Shown in pieces: positions 25,182 through 34,017 of a stretch of 64,000 nucleotides of DNA (position 1 is the first letter of the stretch; each line of letters starts with the position of its first letter). Below the pieces are notes generated by a model, which worked only from the letters and a program-made list of their open reading frames with translations, ran no database searches and was not told where the DNA came from. The stretch comes from Chitinophagales bacterium (GTDB lineage: Bacteria; Bacteroidota; Bacteroidia; Chitinophagales; Chitinophagaceae): positions 2,790,001-2,854,000 of the forward strand of contig JACJXQ010000008.1 in the NCBI GenBank assembly GCA_020636495.1, given 5' to 3'. A program made the translations under genes and the position numbers.

Positions 25182-27443
25182 ATGACAAAAAGGATATTCC
25201 GTTTTGCTGGGTTATTGGCGTTGATATTATTGTGGGTAAGTCAACCCGCGTCAGCGCAGAAAAGGAAGAAAAAGGACAACGAGGAAAATGAAGTTGCGGT
25301 CAGTATCTATGATGTGGATACGCTCATCAATCCTATACCATTACAGAGGCAATTATGGCACGATGGCAGAGGGCATATTGACGAATTTCAGAAAAGAATT
25401 GATGAAGCCGATGGTGCGCTGGATGGTAAGGTAACGGTGAAGGATGATACTGTTTTTAGCAGGCTCTTCACCGAATCTTTGCTGAAAGATGTTGACCATT
25501 TGGAAATAATGATCGAGAATCTCCCTCCGGAACTGCCTGGCTGGGACGCCCGATTGGAACACAATAATAAACTGCGCTACCTGCAGCAGGTAGACGATCT
25601 ACTGAAACGGTATCTATCTGATCCTGCTCCCGATGGCTATTTCTACAAAAGACTTACCACTAATCTACGCGAGTTCATTATTGCACACTATGAAGGTAGA
25701 ATGTCCAGCTTCATAGACGACAATATAAATGTGTATACCCTGAACAACTGTAACCAGATACTGGATACAGGCAATATGGACAGGCAGTTTCTTTACCGCG
25801 AAATGGGGAGGAAAGAACCTTCAATGATGATCGACAGGTTGAGTGAGTTTGCACAGCATTCATATGCCTGCGATATTATTGCTGCAGCTGCCAGGGTAGT
25901 ACCCAACAAAGTATTCAACTATGCTACCTCTACAAGCTACATACGTTATGCAGTAGAACGCTGCCCCGACCCACTCGTGCAAACAATTGTAAAAATTGCA
26001 CGTTTCTCTAAATCTCCGCTAAGGGCTATGCCTTTTCTCAACGACATTTTTACCGGAAGAAAGACAATACAGGAAATAGACGTGATCACTGCGAACGAAG
26101 ACCTCTTTTACCAAAACCTGGTACGTCTAAAACTGGAAAATGTTGGCCTTGCGGGAGATACTTACACTGACGAACTGCACTACCGCGGTTTGAGGTATAT
26201 ACGCGAAATGAATGATCTGCATGAAGAAAAACCTCCGGTTCGCTTCAAATGTATTAACGGGCTGGCACCCGAAGTACTGTATTTCATCATGGTATATGGC
26301 CAGGATGAAATATACACCAGTAGCTTTGTAGGCACCTTCAACCGTATGATGGAGCGCATGGGTAATATGCACGGAGACCAGTTACTGGACATGGTACACA
26401 GGGATAAATTCAGAACTTTTATACGCATGTGCGCAGGCTACAACACTTTGGATCGTTTCCTTGGCACCATGGACTCAACCAGGCGTATTTCTGTAATGAC
26501 AGACTTTATCGCCGGCCTTGGACATGGCAAAGAAGACGACTTGGAAGATGCAGTGGATGTTGCAGACGCATTTGGCAGTATCAAAGATGAGAACCTGGCC
26601 AATTTTCTGCGCAACGAGGTAAAATATAACTACGAACAATCTTACAGGGAAGGCAGCAAAAAAGGAGTGATCGTGTACGGCTTGCTGGCGACCTTATTTG
26701 AGGGTACCAAGAACAACGACAACAGTGATGCGGTGCAGGCACAATCATCCAAGCTGAAATTGCCTCCTATCAACCTTGTTCCCTATAACAAGCTGACCAG
26801 TGATCAGGATAAAGTCGTTTACGAACAATTCTTCTTTTACGGTGACGAAGATGGTGCAGCATCTTACAATAGCTTCCTGACCAACTTTAAAGACAGAACC
26901 AAATGGGCTATTGAGAAAACCGAATACTGGACCAAGATCACTTCTATCTCCGGCAAACCGATTGTGGTATTTGCAAATATGCCATTGGAAGAACCCGAAG
27001 ATGAAGTAGCCGTAGCCAAAACATGCGAATATCTGGCAGCCAACAATATCCACCCAACTGTATTGGTACACAGGGGGCACAGTTACCACCTCCCACTGAC
27101 AATTGACAGAATATCAAAAGAAAACAAGATCGTGATCCTGGGGTCTTGTGGTGGATACCACAACCTGTCAACCGTACTTGCTAAAGCGCCGAATGCAAAC
27201 ATAATATCTTCTAAACAAACCGGTGCTATGAGCATCAATGAGCCTATTATTAAAACCATTAACGACCAGATATCTGCAGGACAGGACATCAACTGGATCA
27301 ACACATGGGCTGGCCTTAGTGGCCATTTCGACCAGGTGCGCGGGCCATATAAAGAGATGTTTGATGACTATGTGCCACCACACAAAAACCTGGGTGCCAT
27401 ATTCATTAAAGCCTATCGCAGGCTGTTCAACGCTGATATGTAA
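25182..27443 (+). CDS. Secreted 753-aa protein with a caspase-like (clan CD) His/Cys C-terminal region
   Basis: A signal peptide (RFAGLLALILLWVSQPASAQ) is followed by a lysine-rich stretch, so it is exported. Residues 60-560 are helical and match no family I can name. The C-terminus has alternating hydrophobic strands and an ordered pair VLVHRGHSYH (His633) and KIVILGSCGGYHN (Cys656), then NIISSKQTGAMSIN. This resembles clan CD peptidases (caspase/gingipain/CHAT type: hydrophobic strand-GH-, strand-x-C-). The His-Cys spacing of 23 residues is short for that clan, so the call is tentative. It is followed 10 bp later by PPK2. An inverted CTTAACA...TGTTAAG pair lies just upstream. Confidence 0.6.
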   Translation: MTKRIFRFAGLLALILLWVSQPASAQKRKKKDNEENEVAVSIYDVDTLINPIPLQRQLWHDGRGHIDEFQKRIDEADGALDGKVTVKDDTVFSRLFTESLLKDVDHLEIMIENLPPELPGWDARLEHNNKLRYLQQVDDLLKRYLSDPAPDGYFYKRLTTNLREFIIAHYEGRMSSFIDDNINVYTLNNCNQILDTGNMDRQFLYREMGRKEPSMMIDRLSEFAQHSYACDIIAAAARVVPNKVFNYATSTSYIRYAVERCPDPLVQTIVKIARFSKSPLRAMPFLNDIFTGRKTIQEIDVITANEDLFYQNLVRLKLENVGLAGDTYTDELHYRGLRYIREMNDLHEEKPPVRFKCINGLAPEVLYFIMVYGQDEIYTSSFVGTFNRMMERMGNMHGDQLLDMVHRDKFRTFIRMCAGYNTLDRFLGTMDSTRRISVMTDFIAGLGHGKEDDLEDAVDVADAFGSIKDENLANFLRNEVKYNYEQSYREGSKKGVIVYGLLATLFEGTKNNDNSDAVQAQSSKLKLPPINLVPYNKLTSDQDKVVYEQFFFYGDEDGAASYNSFLTNFKDRTKWAIEKTEYWTKITSISGKPIVVFANMPLEEPEDEVAVAKTCEYLAANNIHPTVLVHRGHSYHLPLTIDRISKENKIVILGSCGGYHNLSTVLAKAPNANIISSKQTGAMSINEPIIKTINDQISAGQDINWINTWAGLSGHFDQVRGPYKEMFDDYVPPHKNLGAIFIKAYRRLFNADM

Positions 27444-27453
27444 ATCGTATTAA

Positions 27454-28200
27454 ATGGGAGAGATAAGGCTGAAAGATATTAGCACCCGGGCACCGAAAGG
27501 CTGGGATAAGGATGAAACCAAAAACAAGCTTACGGCTATACTTACAGAGCTGGATGAACTGCAAAACCTGCTGTATGCTGAAAATAAGCATAGCATACTT
27601 ATTGTTCTGCAAGGAATGGACGCCAGCGGCAAAGACGGGCTTGTCCGCGATGTATTCAGCCATGTCAATCCAAATGGCGTAAGAGTATATTCATTTAAGG
27701 TTCCTACTGAGCTGGAACTCTCTCACGACTTCCTATGGCGTGTACACCAGGTCACCCCACCCAAAGGCATGATACATGTCTTTAACCGTTCTCATTACGA
27801 AGACATACTGGTCACAAGGGTACATAATATGATTGATGATGCAACAGCCATAAAACGCATCAAAGCCATAAACGATTTTGAGAACCTGCTGGCCAATCAT
27901 GCCAACACCCATATACTGAAATTCTACCTGCATGTATCGCAAGAGGAACAGCACGACAGGCTTGAAGAAAGGCTGAAAATACCCCGCAAAATGTGGAAAT
28001 ATAACTCCAGGGATTTTGACGAATCCGCACTATGGGATACTTATATGAAGTATTATGAAGAGGCATTTAATGCTTGTAGCGATATTCCATGGCATATTGT
28101 CCCATCCGACCAGAATTGGTACAAATCCTACTTCATAGCCGAAAAGCTGCGCAACCTGCTCAACGGCCTGAACATGAAATACCCCGGTATTAAGAAGTAG
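27454..28200 (+). CDS. ppk2: Polyphosphate kinase 2 family protein (PPK2)
   Basis: A 248-aa P-loop kinase of the PPK2 family, which phosphorylates nucleotides with polyphosphate. Walker A is GMDASGKD (54-61). The second key motif is NRSHYED (111-117), the form usual in class III-like members that use AMP/ADP rather than the DRS form. RIPRKMW-like lid residues occur as RLKIPRKMWKYNSRDFDE. C-terminal WHIVPSDQNWYKSYF is also typical. It starts 10 bp after the secreted 753-aa protein, probably the same transcript, and overlaps the convergent hydrolase gene by 11 bp at the 3' end. Confidence 0.92.
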   Translation: MGEIRLKDISTRAPKGWDKDETKNKLTAILTELDELQNLLYAENKHSILIVLQGMDASGKDGLVRDVFSHVNPNGVRVYSFKVPTELELSHDFLWRVHQVTPPKGMIHVFNRSHYEDILVTRVHNMIDDATAIKRIKAINDFENLLANHANTHILKFYLHVSQEEQHDRLEERLKIPRKMWKYNSRDFDESALWDTYMKYYEEAFNACSDIPWHIVPSDQNWYKSYFIAEKLRNLLNGLNMKYPGIKK

Positions 28201-29056
28201 CTTCCAGGAACTCCTGCATCAACTTATTGGTCTGTTCAGGCTTTTCCAATTGCAGGAAGTGCCCGCAACGAGGCAACATTTCGAGCCTTGCATGAGGTAT
28301 CTGTGCTACACCACGCTCGGCAAGGTTACGGGTAGACATGAAGTGCAGTTTATTATTGGGTATCAATGCGTCTCTCTCTCCAAATATGACTAACACCCTC
28401 TGCTGGATGGTCTTTAGTTGATCAAATACAGGTTCTTCCATCATCCCCATAATGCAGGCTTCTATCATTTTCCGGTATTGCACCATTGGTTGTTTGTTCA
28501 TCAGGTCTACCAACTCCTGCACCATTCCATCCATTTTTGATGGGTAGTTCATGAAACTTGCCTTTAGAATCTGCCGTAAACTGTTCTCCTCTGTCGAGAA
28601 CATATCCAGGAAATGAATACTGGCGGAGTATATTGTACGCTCAATATGCGAATAGGTCTCAAAACCGGCAGGCGCACATAATATCATCTCCTTGCAGACA
28701 GTCGGGTGATTAATAACCAGGTTCAACAATACATGCCCGCCCATACTATGCCCAACAGGCACCACATTATCCAGCCCAAGTTGCAGCATGAAATCATATA
28801 CACATCCTGAATAAAAGTTGATACCATAAGGATAATCGCCGCCGTCAGAGTAACCATTGCCCGGCAGGTCAATTGCTATACAGCGATAACGGTCTTTCAG
28901 CGCTTCGATATTGAATGCCCATGTCTGGGCATACGTGGCAAGTCCATGAACAAATAGTAAAGTCTTGTCTCCCTTACCCTCGTCTATATATGCCACATTG
29001 CAGCCATTGGAAAGGCGTACATAATGCTGTGTATATTTAGTTATCGTTTCAAACAT
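28190..29056 (-). CDS. Alpha/beta-fold hydrolase
   Basis: A 288-aa single-domain alpha/beta hydrolase without signal peptide. The oxyanion motif is LFVHGLATYAQTW (35-47), the nucleophile elbow VGHSMGGH has Ser104, the acid is Asp229 in FGERDALIP and the base is His266 in CGHFLQLEKP. The substrate is not predictable. It follows the PHA synthase gene on the same strand but is separated from it by an intrinsic terminator, so the two are probably transcribed separately at least in part. Its 3' end overlaps ppk2 on the other strand by 11 bp. Confidence 0.88.
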   Translation of the reverse strand: MFETITKYTQHYVRLSNGCNVAYIDEGKGDKTLLFVHGLATYAQTWAFNIEALKDRYRCIAIDLPGNGYSDGGDYPYGINFYSGCVYDFMLQLGLDNVVPVGHSMGGHVLLNLVINHPTVCKEMILCAPAGFETYSHIERTIYSASIHFLDMFSTEENSLRQILKASFMNYPSKMDGMVQELVDLMNKQPMVQYRKMIEACIMGMMEEPVFDQLKTIQQRVLVIFGERDALIPNNKLHFMSTRNLAERGVAQIPHARLEMLPRCGHFLQLEKPEQTNKLMQEFLEATS

Positions 29057-29067
29057 GATCTAATAAA

Positions 29068-29102
29068 ACAGAAAGGCGTACCAAATAAGTACACCTTTCT
29101 GT
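29068..29102 (-). terminator. Intrinsic terminator after phaC
   Basis: An inverted repeat pairs ACAGAAAGG with CCTTTCTGT, extended inward through GTAC/GTAC with one mismatch. On the minus strand it is followed by TTTTATTA. It lies 23 bp after the phaC stop and directly before the hydrolase ATG. Confidence 0.8.
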
Positions 29103-29124
29103 AATATAGTACTTAAAGTGCTGA

Positions 29125-30180
29125 TCAGCAACGTTTAATAACCCATTTTGCTACAGCAGGGCCCAATTCTTTCTGAGACTTACCACCTACAAACACGCCA
29201 ATATGCCCGCCTGGGAAAGCATATTCTTCCTTGTCCTTGCTACCTATCGCCTTCATTACAGGCAGTGTACTGTCATTAGGTATGATCGTATCCTCCGTTG
29301 CATATACATTCAGGTACGGTACAGTCATATTCTTCAAGTCTACCTTGCGGCCACCTAGTTCAAATTCACCTTTTATCAGCAGGTTATCGCGGAACAGGTC
29401 TTTTATGTATTTGCGATACATCTCGCCCGGCATTGAAGGCAAGTCACCCTTCCATTTTTCCATGCGCAGGAAGTTCATCATTTTAGCTTCATCACCAAGG
29501 CTGTCCATTACACCCAGGTATTTGCTGATGTTCATACTAGGTTTCAACATACCAAAAGCACTGTCTATCATATCGCCGGGTATAGTACCTACAGCATCTA
29601 CCATAGCATCTACATCAATATATTTTGCCCATGTATACAGCATGCAGTTGCCACCCGGCTCAAAATCGAACGGTGCCACATATGTAGTCAGCGAAGCCAG
29701 TTTTTCAGGATACAGGCTGGCATATATCATACTATACGTACCCCCCTGACAGATACCCATCTTGTGTATCTTATCCACCCCATTGCTCTTGCGGATGAAG
29801 TCTACCGCGTCGTTCATATAACCATCAATGTAATCTTCCATTGTCAGGTAACGATCAGCCTTTGTCGGGTAGCCCCAATCCATGATGTAAATATCCAGGC
29901 CTTCGTCCAGCAGCTTCTTCATCAGGCTGCGGTCCGGTTGCAGGTCCAATACGTCGTGGCGGTTCAGCATAGCGAAAGACACCAGCACGGGGGTGGCGCA
30001 CTTTGGCTTGCTGTCGCGTGTGTAATGGTACATACTTACGTGGTCGCGCTGCCAAACTTTTTCTTTAGGTGTGGTAGCTACTTCTACATCCTCAATACTC
30101 TGTAAGGTTTCGTAACCTTTGGCCAGCTTTTGCGTAGTTGCACTCAACTCTTCGGCCAGCGCTGCGGGGTTCCAATTCAT
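29125..30180 (-). CDS. phaC: Class III-type poly(R)-hydroxyalkanoate synthase, PhaC subunit
   Basis: A 351-aa alpha/beta-hydrolase-like PHA synthase. The lipase-box variant GICQGG carries the catalytic Cys144; Asp297 (EDTIIP) and His326 (PGGHIGVF) complete the triad. The segments YIMDWGYPTKADRYLTMEDY and FDFEPGGNCMLYTW are class III hallmarks. Length about 350 aa fits class III/IV PhaC, which normally needs a partner (PhaE or PhaR). No such partner is visible in the window. It would polymerise hydroxyacyl-CoA into storage granules. ATG 30180 has a long 463-bp gap upstream. Confidence 0.92.
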   Translation of the reverse strand: MNWNPAALAEELSATTQKLAKGYETLQSIEDVEVATTPKEKVWQRDHVSMYHYTRDSKPKCATPVLVSFAMLNRHDVLDLQPDRSLMKKLLDEGLDIYIMDWGYPTKADRYLTMEDYIDGYMNDAVDFIRKSNGVDKIHKMGICQGGTYSMIYASLYPEKLASLTTYVAPFDFEPGGNCMLYTWAKYIDVDAMVDAVGTIPGDMIDSAFGMLKPSMNISKYLGVMDSLGDEAKMMNFLRMEKWKGDLPSMPGEMYRKYIKDLFRDNLLIKGEFELGGRKVDLKNMTVPYLNVYATEDTIIPNDSTLPVMKAIGSKDKEEYAFPGGHIGVFVGGKSQKELGPAVAKWVIKRC

Positions 30181-30477
30181 AGTAAATTCTAAAATTTGCG
30201 CGAAGGTATGGAGATTTTTTTAAATAAATCCAACTTCGCAAATGAGATAATACTCTAGTAATATACGAAAACGGGCAGCCTGTGTCAAATAATTGATTTT
30301 AGAATGCGATGTATTGTTGTTACTGTGATGATTGTGCATTTTCATGATTTGGGGATTATTTTATTGAAAACCAAATAGTTACATTCTAATTTGTTAAGTT
30401 TTGTTATTAAAAAACGGCTGTTTTTGTTGCATTATGTTTCAAATAGCACAGACATACCAACAGCCACACATAACATA

Positions 30478-30485
30478 CAAATATA
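30478..30485 (-). promoter_or_regulatory. -7 box TATATTTG, possible distant phaC promoter
   Basis: A perfect TAnnTTTG match on the minus strand, about 300 bp before phaC and without a recognisable -33 element. The background is AT-rich, so chance occurrence is possible. Confidence 0.3.
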
Positions 30486-30597
30486 CATAATTTTGACCTT
30501 ATAAAAAACACTCAATACTTAGTGATGAGCCTAAATTCTGAGGAATGCCCCCGGTACGCTCTTCATCCACCAGAAGAACACTCACTCTGCAAAACAA

Positions 30598-30621
30598 CAC
30601 AGGGAGCTAAAGCCCCCTGTG
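30598..30621 (-). terminator. Intrinsic terminator after the 30644 lipoprotein gene
   Basis: CACAGGG pairs with CCCTGTG, extended by GCT/AGC across one mismatch. On the minus strand it is followed by TTGTTTTGC. It lies 23 bp past the lipoprotein stop. Confidence 0.65.
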
Positions 30622-30643
30622 CACCATACTTATAAAAAATAAC

Positions 30644-31579
30644 TTACCTGACTGAAACAATGGGACAATTGACATTAGCCACACCTGTTGCCAGGATATT
30701 AGCCATCTGCGCCTGTGATAAATTGCCAACGTTCATAAAGTCCGCATTATCATACACATTCACGTTCCACAACGGTGAATAACCATTGTCTGACGGAATG
30801 GTTGCTACTACATTATGTGTTTGCGCGCTACCCATTTCTGAGACGAAACCTGATGGCGGACCACCGCCCATCATATCTGGATTAATGTTGAAGGTGACAA
30901 ATATGGGCGATAATGGTACTGCCGAACCGGAAAGTTTCCTCTCGGTAAAGGAGAAATAATACACCACTTTGCCCTTGTACCAGCCCATAACCAGGCCGGC
31001 AGGTTCACTCGTCAGACGCCTGGTAGCTTTTGAGCCTTTGGGCACAACCGGGCAGTTGACCAGCATATCAGTTGGTGTCATTGCATAACCTTTATCCGTA
31101 ATTTCAGCGAAACTGGTAACAGTATTGGCCACATAATCGGCAGGCACGGTCACTTTTATCACCTTCCAAAAATCATTATACCCTGCGTCACCCGGTATTA
31201 CATCTATAATATTCAGTTGACCTGATACCGGATCGCTTGCCCCATCTTTGAACAATACGTATATCGGTGCAGGCTGAACCGGCTGTACATCAAAATTGTA
31301 ATATTCCACCATCTGGCCATCAGGTCCTAAGCCCTTTGTTATAAATGGCTCTCCTTTATCATAATCAATGGCTTCGTTGGGTCCCGGCAAGCCATTATTG
31401 GCATCGCGTACCATAAGCATACCCGCGCTTGAACTGAAACGGTCTACAGACACCTCTTCTGCCGTTGCCGGGTCTTTACCCATCTCCATAGTTGAGACAG
31501 GAGTAATGTTGTTATTTTCTTTTTTACATGATGCCATTACCACGATGGCTGCTGATAACAATAAAATACTTCTTTTCAT
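30644..31579 (-). CDS. Lipoprotein of unknown function
   Basis: A 311-aa exported lipoprotein. The signal peptide KRSILLLSAAIVVMASC ends in a lipobox with Cys17 followed by KKENNN, a polar linker typical of Bacteroidota outer-membrane lipoproteins. Two similar halves are visible: GYNDFWKVIKVTVPADYV with NCPVV, and GYSPLWNVNVYDNADF with NCPIV. This suggests an internal duplication. I do not recognise the family. It follows an AraC-type regulator gene by 63 bp on the same strand, so it may be controlled by or with it. Confidence 0.75.
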   Translation of the reverse strand: MKRSILLLSAAIVVMASCKKENNNITPVSTMEMGKDPATAEEVSVDRFSSSAGMLMVRDANNGLPGPNEAIDYDKGEPFITKGLGPDGQMVEYYNFDVQPVQPAPIYVLFKDGASDPVSGQLNIIDVIPGDAGYNDFWKVIKVTVPADYVANTVTSFAEITDKGYAMTPTDMLVNCPVVPKGSKATRRLTSEPAGLVMGWYKGKVVYYFSFTERKLSGSAVPLSPIFVTFNINPDMMGGGPPSGFVSEMGSAQTHNVVATIPSDNGYSPLWNVNVYDNADFMNVGNLSQAQMANILATGVANVNCPIVSVR

Positions 31580-31642
31580 AATCCTTGTTCTATGTCTTTT
31601 GAATAAATGTCATTAACAAATACCATAAATCATGGTACTATT

Positions 31643-32500
31643 CTATACAGATACAGGACAATTCCGTATTGTTTGCCGGTATTGTTCGGGAGTAACACCA
31701 CACTGCTTTTTGAAAAATCGGTTGAAGTAAGCAGGATCGTTGAAACCCAGTTCGTAGGATATCTCTTTTACCGTATCATTTGTAACGAACAACTGCGACT
31801 TGGCATCCAGCAACAACCTGTCGCCCAGCAACTCTGTAAAATTCCTGCCGGTAGATCTTTTCACCAGCTTGTATAAGTACGACTCGGAAACATGCAGGTT
31901 ATCGGCATAGAATTTGAGTTTACGTTCATTCCTGTAATGTTCGCCCACCAATTGCCGAAATTCCGACATCCTTGTAACGTCATTACCTGCATCTGCCCGA
32001 ATGCTACAAGCCGGCCTTGACCTTTTGATACGCACTGCATGAACAAGTATCTGCTTAATATAACATTCCAACATATCCAGCCTGCCCGCTTTATTTGCAG
32101 ACAACTCATACAACATCTGCTGCACTATTGCATTGAATATGCTCAATTGATCTGTAGTGACATTGAGTATAGGAGGCTCGTATATTGAATTAAACAAAGT
32201 ACCGTTACAGCCGATCTCACTATCGTGTTGCTGTATGCAAAACACATCCGCATTGAACTGTATAACCGAGGCTCCGCCCAAAGGCATACCCGAAAATACT
32301 ACCGGCTGGTAATGAGTAAGAAAACACAGGGCATGTCCCTCAACATACACATCTGCACCATTTACTAATACAGACCCATGGTTATCTTTCAGAATAAGTA
32401 CACTTAACAGGTCTTTCCTGTACTCCAGGTCGTGACATTCCCGGGTTAATTCGTCAGTAATATTCAGCACACATAACGGGTGTTGTAGTCTGGCCAGCAT
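31643..32500 (-). CDS. AraC family transcriptional regulator
   Basis: A 285-aa regulator. The C-terminal about 100 residues form the double helix-turn-helix domain, with LKFYADNLHVSESYLYKLVKR (written here as the first HTH, about residues 186-206) and the second-HTH signature EISYELGFNDPAYFNRFFKK. The N-terminal part (about 1-150) looks like a cupin-type effector domain. I start at ATG 32500 (MLARLQHP); the frame extends to a TTG at 32536, inside an inverted repeat. A perfect 9-bp inverted repeat sits 29 bp upstream of ATG and is a candidate autoregulatory site. It likely controls the downstream lipoprotein gene. Confidence 0.88.
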   Translation of the reverse strand: MLARLQHPLCVLNITDELTRECHDLEYRKDLLSVLILKDNHGSVLVNGADVYVEGHALCFLTHYQPVVFSGMPLGGASVIQFNADVFCIQQHDSEIGCNGTLFNSIYEPPILNVTTDQLSIFNAIVQQMLYELSANKAGRLDMLECYIKQILVHAVRIKRSRPACSIRADAGNDVTRMSEFRQLVGEHYRNERKLKFYADNLHVSESYLYKLVKRSTGRNFTELLGDRLLLDAKSQLFVTNDTVKEISYELGFNDPAYFNRFFKKQCGVTPEQYRQTIRNCPVSV

Positions 32501-32528
32501 AATAAAGCAGTTTTGGTTCTGATATTCA

Positions 32529-32562
32529 CCCGCCAAGCAACATTATATAGACACTTGGCGGG
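32529..32562. promoter_or_regulatory. Perfect inverted repeat upstream of araC-type gene (candidate operator)
   Basis: CCCGCCAAG and CTTGGCGGG are perfect 9-bp arms separated by 16 bp, so arm centres are about 25 bp apart. No T-tract follows on either strand, which argues against a terminator. Position just upstream of the regulator ATG suggests an operator or a leader hairpin. Confidence 0.4.
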
Positions 32563-32644
32563 TTAAGTGGTATGACGAATAAAAAGGCCAAACCTTATCA
32601 TCACCAATTCCTATGACAAAAATGTGACAATACTAATACCATAA

Positions 32645-32680
32645 AAAACGAGAGTAACACAGAAGCATCACTCTCGTTTT
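32645..32680 (-). terminator. Intrinsic terminator after the 32707 gene
   Basis: AAAACGAGAGT pairs perfectly with ACTCTCGTTTT over 11 bp with a 14-nt loop. On the minus strand it ends in TTTTTT. It lies 27 bp after the small wHTH gene stop. Confidence 0.85.
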
Positions 32681-32706
32681 CGTAAACATCTAAAAATTAC
32701 TCTTTG

Positions 32707-32934
32707 TTAAGACACAGGCTCACCCTTCAATATGTTGACGGCAAGGCGGTATTTTCCCTTATTAAATTCAAGGCATTCGTCGCGTTTTAACTGTAACAGG
32801 CATGGCATAATATTATCCATATGAGTATTCAGCTCTTGCGCCAGGTCAGTAAGCAGTATCCAGTTGTGTTGTGCATTTTTGTTAGTATTCATTACTAACA
32901 GTTGTTTCATAACTTCCTCTAATGACGGTTTCAT
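32707..32934 (-). CDS. Small winged-helix-like protein, function unknown
   Basis: A 75-aa protein. The pattern WILLTDLAQELNTHMDNIMP, then LLQLKRDECLEF and NKGKYRLAV, looks like a winged helix: two helices, a recognition helix and a beta-wing. Such a small protein could bind DNA or another regulator; I do not recognise a named family. It stands alone, has its own strong terminator, and no perfect -7 box is seen before ATG 32934. Confidence 0.6.
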   Translation of the reverse strand: MKPSLEEVMKQLLVMNTNKNAQHNWILLTDLAQELNTHMDNIMPCLLQLKRDECLEFNKGKYRLAVNILKGEPVS

Positions 32935-33084
32935 AAAAATAGGTTTGTGTTGTATGTTAAGACGGAGAAACGTTACGCTTCGTTAGGCTGTAACTAACTG
33001 TTTAACAATAACTTGACACAAACACACCTAAATAATGACAATTGTATAATCAGGGGTTAATAGATAGCATAAAAAGGCTACATA

Positions 33085-33936
33085 TTATTCTTCCAGTTCC
33101 TTTTTCAACCATTTGGTAGCATACTGTAATGCATAGGGCCGCATCTGGTAGGGATATGTTTCATAGCGGTTGTTGTCTTCATTCATTGAATATCCCTTTT
33201 GCACCAGGCTATCAGTTGTATACATCATATCCAGCGCTGTTCTCTTATCGCCCATCTGCCACAAGCATTGTGCTTTGTAAAACAGCGCGTCCGGAAAGGT
33301 AGGGTTCAGTTTCAGTGCCTGGTCAAAACATTCTATTGCATTAGCCTTGTTTTCCTCCTCGTACCATGTAATACCCAGGTAAAACCAATGCAGGTGGTGT
33401 GTCCAATCTGCGCCTAGTTTTGCTGTCCGCTCTTCAATACATTTCTGCAAAAGGTAACGGGCAGAATCTACGTGATTCAATTGCAGGTGGCATAATGCTT
33501 CGTAGAAATAATAGGGATGGTCCATAACTCCGCTATTACCATTCAAGACTGTTGCACCATAAAAATCCTCAAGTGCAGCACGATACTGTTTGCTGAAGAT
33601 ACAATTAATGAATCCACGGTATTCCAGCCAACGACCGGGGTCATACTTTACCGCACTATCCAGGAAAGGAGCTGCCAGTTCGTGCTTCATGGCTTTGCTA
33701 AGAGGCATTGCCTTCTGTTGCCAGAAATAAGCATTCCAGGGCATAATAGCCAGGGCACTATCTAAATACAACTGCCGCAGCTCAGAGCCCAACCTTACGT
33801 GGTTTGCTTTTACCCAATATTCATCCACCTTGGTAGAATCCTCATGAGACAATTTGTGTGGCGGGTACTTACTATCGGTTTGTGCAAAACCTGCTGACAG
33901 ATACACGCAAGCGGCAAAGAGTAGTATATTTTTCAT
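33085..33936 (-). CDS. Exported tetratricopeptide-repeat protein
   Basis: A 283-aa protein with a signal peptide (MKNILLFAACVYLSAGFAQ) at ATG 33936. The frame extends upstream to 33984, but those residues precede the signal peptide and are rejected. TPR-like helix pairs occur throughout: HELAAPFLDSAVKYDPGRWL, YYFYEALCHLQLNHVDSARY, WFYLGITWYEEENKANAIEC and PTFPDALFYKAQCLWQMGDK. It is probably periplasmic and a scaffold or binding protein. No neighbour points to a partner. Confidence 0.8.
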   Translation of the reverse strand: MKNILLFAACVYLSAGFAQTDSKYPPHKLSHEDSTKVDEYWVKANHVRLGSELRQLYLDSALAIMPWNAYFWQQKAMPLSKAMKHELAAPFLDSAVKYDPGRWLEYRGFINCIFSKQYRAALEDFYGATVLNGNSGVMDHPYYFYEALCHLQLNHVDSARYLLQKCIEERTAKLGADWTHHLHWFYLGITWYEEENKANAIECFDQALKLNPTFPDALFYKAQCLWQMGDKRTALDMMYTTDSLVQKGYSMNEDNNRYETYPYQMRPYALQYATKWLKKELEE

Positions 33937-34017
33937 AAGAGCATGTTCGAGTGTACCTATAAGACGCTCCTGAAGATGCAACAAATAGTTAAAGGCCTGT
34001 TTAACTTGTGTTAAATG

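Larger units (their letters stand above)
30181..30643. other. 463-bp gene-free region upstream of phaC
   Basis: This stretch is AT-rich with no convincing frame. It holds the terminator of the adjacent lipoprotein gene (30598-30621) and a possible minus-strand -7 box TATATTTG at 30478-30485. That box would give phaC a leader of about 290 nt. I see no conserved-looking structure inside the putative leader. Confidence 0.6.
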
